A DNA stretch of 16,193 nucleotides from Synergistaceae bacterium. Lineage in GTDB: Bacteria; Synergistota; Synergistia; Synergistales; Aminobacteriaceae. The stretch's first letter is position 1, and the number at the start of each line of letters is the position of its first letter. Location: NCBI GenBank assembly GCA_017455085.1, contig JAFTBT010000169.1, positions 1 to 16,193 of the forward strand, given 5' to 3'. The notes beneath the pieces are model-generated. The model did not search any database. It saw only the letters and a list, made by a program, of their open reading frames with translations, and was not told the DNA's origin. The position numbers and the translations under genes were made by a program. This document shows positions 14,628 through 16,193 of the stretch, piece by piece.

Positions 14628-15560
14628 TTGAACATATTACACATGAAATACGCCGTTGAAGTAGCTAATGCAGGCTCTTTGAACAGAGCATCAGAAGAAT
14701 TATTGATAGCACCTCCAAATCTCAGCAGGTCAATCAAGGAATTAGAAGCCGATTTAGGAATCATAATATTTGACAGGTCTTCAAAAGGCATGATACTGAC
14801 AAAGCGCGGAGAAGAATTTATACACTATGCAAAGCAGATTCTAGAACAGATTGATGACGTGGAACGGGCTTTTAAGGATATGCCTCCGGGAAAAAAACGG
14901 TTCTCTATTTCTGTTCCGAGAGCCAGCTATATAGCAGACGCATTCGTCAGATTCTCGAAGGCTATCGGCGAAGAACCTGTAGAAGTCTACTACAAAGAAA
15001 TAAATCCCTACAGAGCCATCAAAAATATCTTAGAGGTCAATTACAGGCTGGGGATTATACGGTATGCTTCGGGGTACGACAGGTATTTTATTGACACCCT
15101 TGATGAAAAAGGCCTTGCGTATGAACCTGTGGTGCAGTTCCATTACGTCCTGATAATGAGCAGAAACAACCCTTTAGCCTCAAAGCCAGTGATACATTTT
15201 TCTGACCTTGAGTCGTATATAGAAATAGCTCATGCAGATCCGTTTGTGCCTAATCTGCCGTTCGCAATTGTCCGCAAAGAAGAGCTTCCGGATAATGTCA
15301 AACGCCGTATATTCGTGTTTGAGAGGGGCAGCCAGTTTTATTTGCTGTCGGATAACCCGGAAACATTTATGTGGGTGTCGCCTATACCGCAGAATATTCT
15401 TGACCGCCACGGACTCGTTCAGAGAGAATGCCCCGACAACATCAGAATTTACAAGGATGTATTGATTTACAGAAGGAACTACAAACTTTCTGAACTTGAT
15501 AAGAAGTTCATAGAGGAAGTGCATACATCAATACGGAATCACTTTAACGCAGGAAGATAA
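14628..15560 (+). CDS. LysR-type transcriptional regulator
   Basis: This 310-aa protein is the standard LTTR length. The N-terminal winged helix-turn-helix (about 3-65) shows YAVEVANAGSLNRASEEL, then PPNLSRSIKELEADLGIIIF and DRSSKGMILTKRGEEF, all classic. A linker helix follows (AKQILEQIDDVERAF), then a periplasmic-binding-protein-like effector domain (about 90-295). The start is the TTG at 14628 with AGGGGG upstream; starting at 14547 would add 27 atypical residues. LTTRs usually regulate a divergently transcribed neighbour in response to a small coinducer, so nhaC is the obvious candidate target, with the inducer unknown. The gene is visibly more AT-rich than the slt and nhaC genes, which may mean a different origin. 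The downstream nuoE-like gene could also be a target. Confidence 0.93.
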   Translation: MNILHMKYAVEVANAGSLNRASEELLIAPPNLSRSIKELEADLGIIIFDRSSKGMILTKRGEEFIHYAKQILEQIDDVERAFKDMPPGKKRFSISVPRASYIADAFVRFSKAIGEEPVEVYYKEINPYRAIKNILEVNYRLGIIRYASGYDRYFIDTLDEKGLAYEPVVQFHYVLIMSRNNPLASKPVIHFSDLESYIEIAHADPFVPNLPFAIVRKEELPDNVKRRIFVFERGSQFYLLSDNPETFMWVSPIPQNILDRHGLVQRECPDNIRIYKDVLIYRRNYKLSELDKKFIEEVHTSIRNHFNAGR

Positions 15561-15562
15561 CT

Positions 15563-15605
15563 AGTTATCAGAATCTATAACGAGCATAGAAACTTTTTGA
15601 TAATT
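15563..15605 (+). terminator. AU-rich hairpin directly after the lysR-type gene
   Basis: Two nested stems start 3 nt after the stop codon: AGTTATCAGAA (15563-15573) pairs with 15595-15605, and TCTAT (15574-15578) pairs with ATAGA (15586-15590) across the loop AACGAGC. The 3' side carries a 4-nt bulge. Two of the pairs are G-U as plus-strand RNA, so the structure favours the lysR transcript. There is no free U-tract after it, so it may be a weak terminator or an mRNA 3'-end stabiliser. Confidence 0.45.
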
Positions 15606-15704
15606 CTCTGTACAACCTCAATCACTTACGATTCTTGTCATCCATATTAATCCATTCATGAGGGGGAATATTTTTCATGACGAAGAACGAAAGGAGGACT
15701 CTTC

Positions 15705-16190
15705 ATGCTTGAGGCTTCATTTTACACGAAAGCTGACGAGATTATGAGCAGATATCCCGCACAGGAACGTTCATTAATTCCGATTATCCATGAAGTACAG
15801 GAAACGTATAACTATGTTCCGCTAGAGCTCCTGCCCTACATCGCAAAACATATAGGCATCACTGAGACCAAAGCCTACAGTGTCGCGAGCTTCTACGAAA
15901 GATTCTCATTTGAGCCGAAGGGGAAATATATAATCCGGGTCTGCGACGGTACAGCCTGCCACGTCCGCCAGTCATTGCCGGTGCTTGAGCGTCTCAGGTC
16001 AGAACTTGGCCTGTCAGCCCAGAAACACACCACTGATGATATGCTCTTCACAGTCGAAACGGTCTCATGTCTTGGAGCGTGCAGCCTTGCTCCTGCGTTG
16101 ATGGTGAATGACCATGTACACCCCGCAATGACTCCGGATAAAGCTACACAGCTCATTGCGGACTTGAGAGAGGAGGCCGCCAAATCATGA
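15705..16190 (+). CDS. nuoE: NuoE/HydC-type [2Fe-2S] subunit of an NAD-linked oxidoreductase
   Basis: This is a 161-aa protein of the 24-kDa (NuoE) family, typical length. An N-terminal helical region (SLIPIIHEVQETYNYVP, then GITETKAYSVASFY) precedes a thioredoxin-like ferredoxin fold carrying four cysteines that bind one [2Fe-2S] cluster: C80 and C85 (CDGTAC), C122 and C126 (CLGAC). It passes electrons between a flavin subunit (NuoF/HydB-like, NADH site) and partner subunits of complex I or, more likely in an anaerobe, an [FeFe]-hydrogenase (HydABC, HndABCD). AAGGAGG (15691-15697) precedes the ATG by 7 nt. Its TGA overlaps an ATG in the ATGA form, preceded by AGGAGG, so a multi-subunit operon continues past the window. 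Whether the complex is respiratory or a bifurcating hydrogenase depends on the next genes. Confidence 0.93.
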   Translation: MLEASFYTKADEIMSRYPAQERSLIPIIHEVQETYNYVPLELLPYIAKHIGITETKAYSVASFYERFSFEPKGKYIIRVCDGTACHVRQSLPVLERLRSELGLSAQKHTTDDMLFTVETVSCLGACSLAPALMVNDHVHPAMTPDKATQLIADLREEAAKS

Positions 16191-16193
16191 GCA
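16187..16193 (+). CDS. Start of the next gene in the NuoE operon, cut by the window
   Basis: ATGAGCA at the very end overlaps the nuoE-like stop by 4 nt, and AGGAGG (16171-16176) lies 10 nt upstream. Only two codons are visible, so the product cannot be read. By analogy with HndA/HydC operons it is likely a histidine-kinase-like ATPase domain protein, a second [2Fe-2S] protein or NuoF. Confidence 0.5.

Noticed and set aside
15561..15704. Sigma-70 promoter for the nuoE-like gene
   Set aside because: Some TTG and TATTAA-like hexamers exist but none pair at proper spacing, so I do not call one.

Overview
The window looks like chromosomal DNA of a diderm (outer-membrane) anaerobe, most plausibly a gut or rumen member of the Synergistota. 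The reasons are a lipid A-type acyltransferase and a Slt-type periplasmic lytic transglycosylase, which imply a Gram-negative envelope; strong AGGAGG ribosome sites; a NuoE/HydC-type [2Fe-2S] protein typical of anaerobic NAD-linked hydrogenase complexes; and a secreted carbohydrate-binding beta-helix lipoprotein of a type common in gut bacteria. The phylum call is an inference from gene content, not a database result.

Left part (1-6165), all on the minus strand. Reading in the direction of transcription, a monocistronic lipoprotein gene (5353-6165) ends at a terminator (5286-5315). A tight operon follows: tyrS, a short glycosyltransferase, an LpxL/HtrB-like acyltransferase, queD, folE2 and an HlyD-like membrane-anchored protein. 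Most junctions are ATGA overlaps or 2-nt gaps. FolE2 and QueD are consecutive steps from GTP towards queuosine (or possibly folate). The glycosyltransferase and acyltransferase point to LPS or envelope lipid work. The one loose junction (acyltransferase to queD) contains a short degenerate copy of the acyltransferase's own 3' end. Past the last gene lies a tandem array of 23-25 bp units running off the window edge.

Middle part (6166-12488), all on the plus strand. From a divergent promoter the order is slt (lytic transglycosylase), tilS (tRNA-Ile lysidine synthetase), an 816-aa coiled-coil protein and a GNAT acetyltransferase, again closely packed. The coiled-coil protein is the strangest item here: it has the SbcC/Rad50-type zinc hook (CPLCGSMTHP) and long flanking coils, but neither end of the protein carries the ABC-ATPase lobes, and the flanking DNA has no room for them.

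Right part (12489-16193). nhaC (Na+/H+ antiporter, minus) converges on the GNAT gene across a hairpin terminator. It is divergently transcribed from a LysR-type regulator (plus), and both appear to start at TTG. The 455-bp divergent region holds a good minus-strand promoter and an inverted repeat that pairs completely (with two G-U pairs) only as minus-strand RNA. The window ends with a NuoE/HydC-like [2Fe-2S] subunit whose stop overlaps the ATG of the next, truncated gene. No rRNA, tRNA, CRISPR array, insertion sequence or phage gene was recognised.
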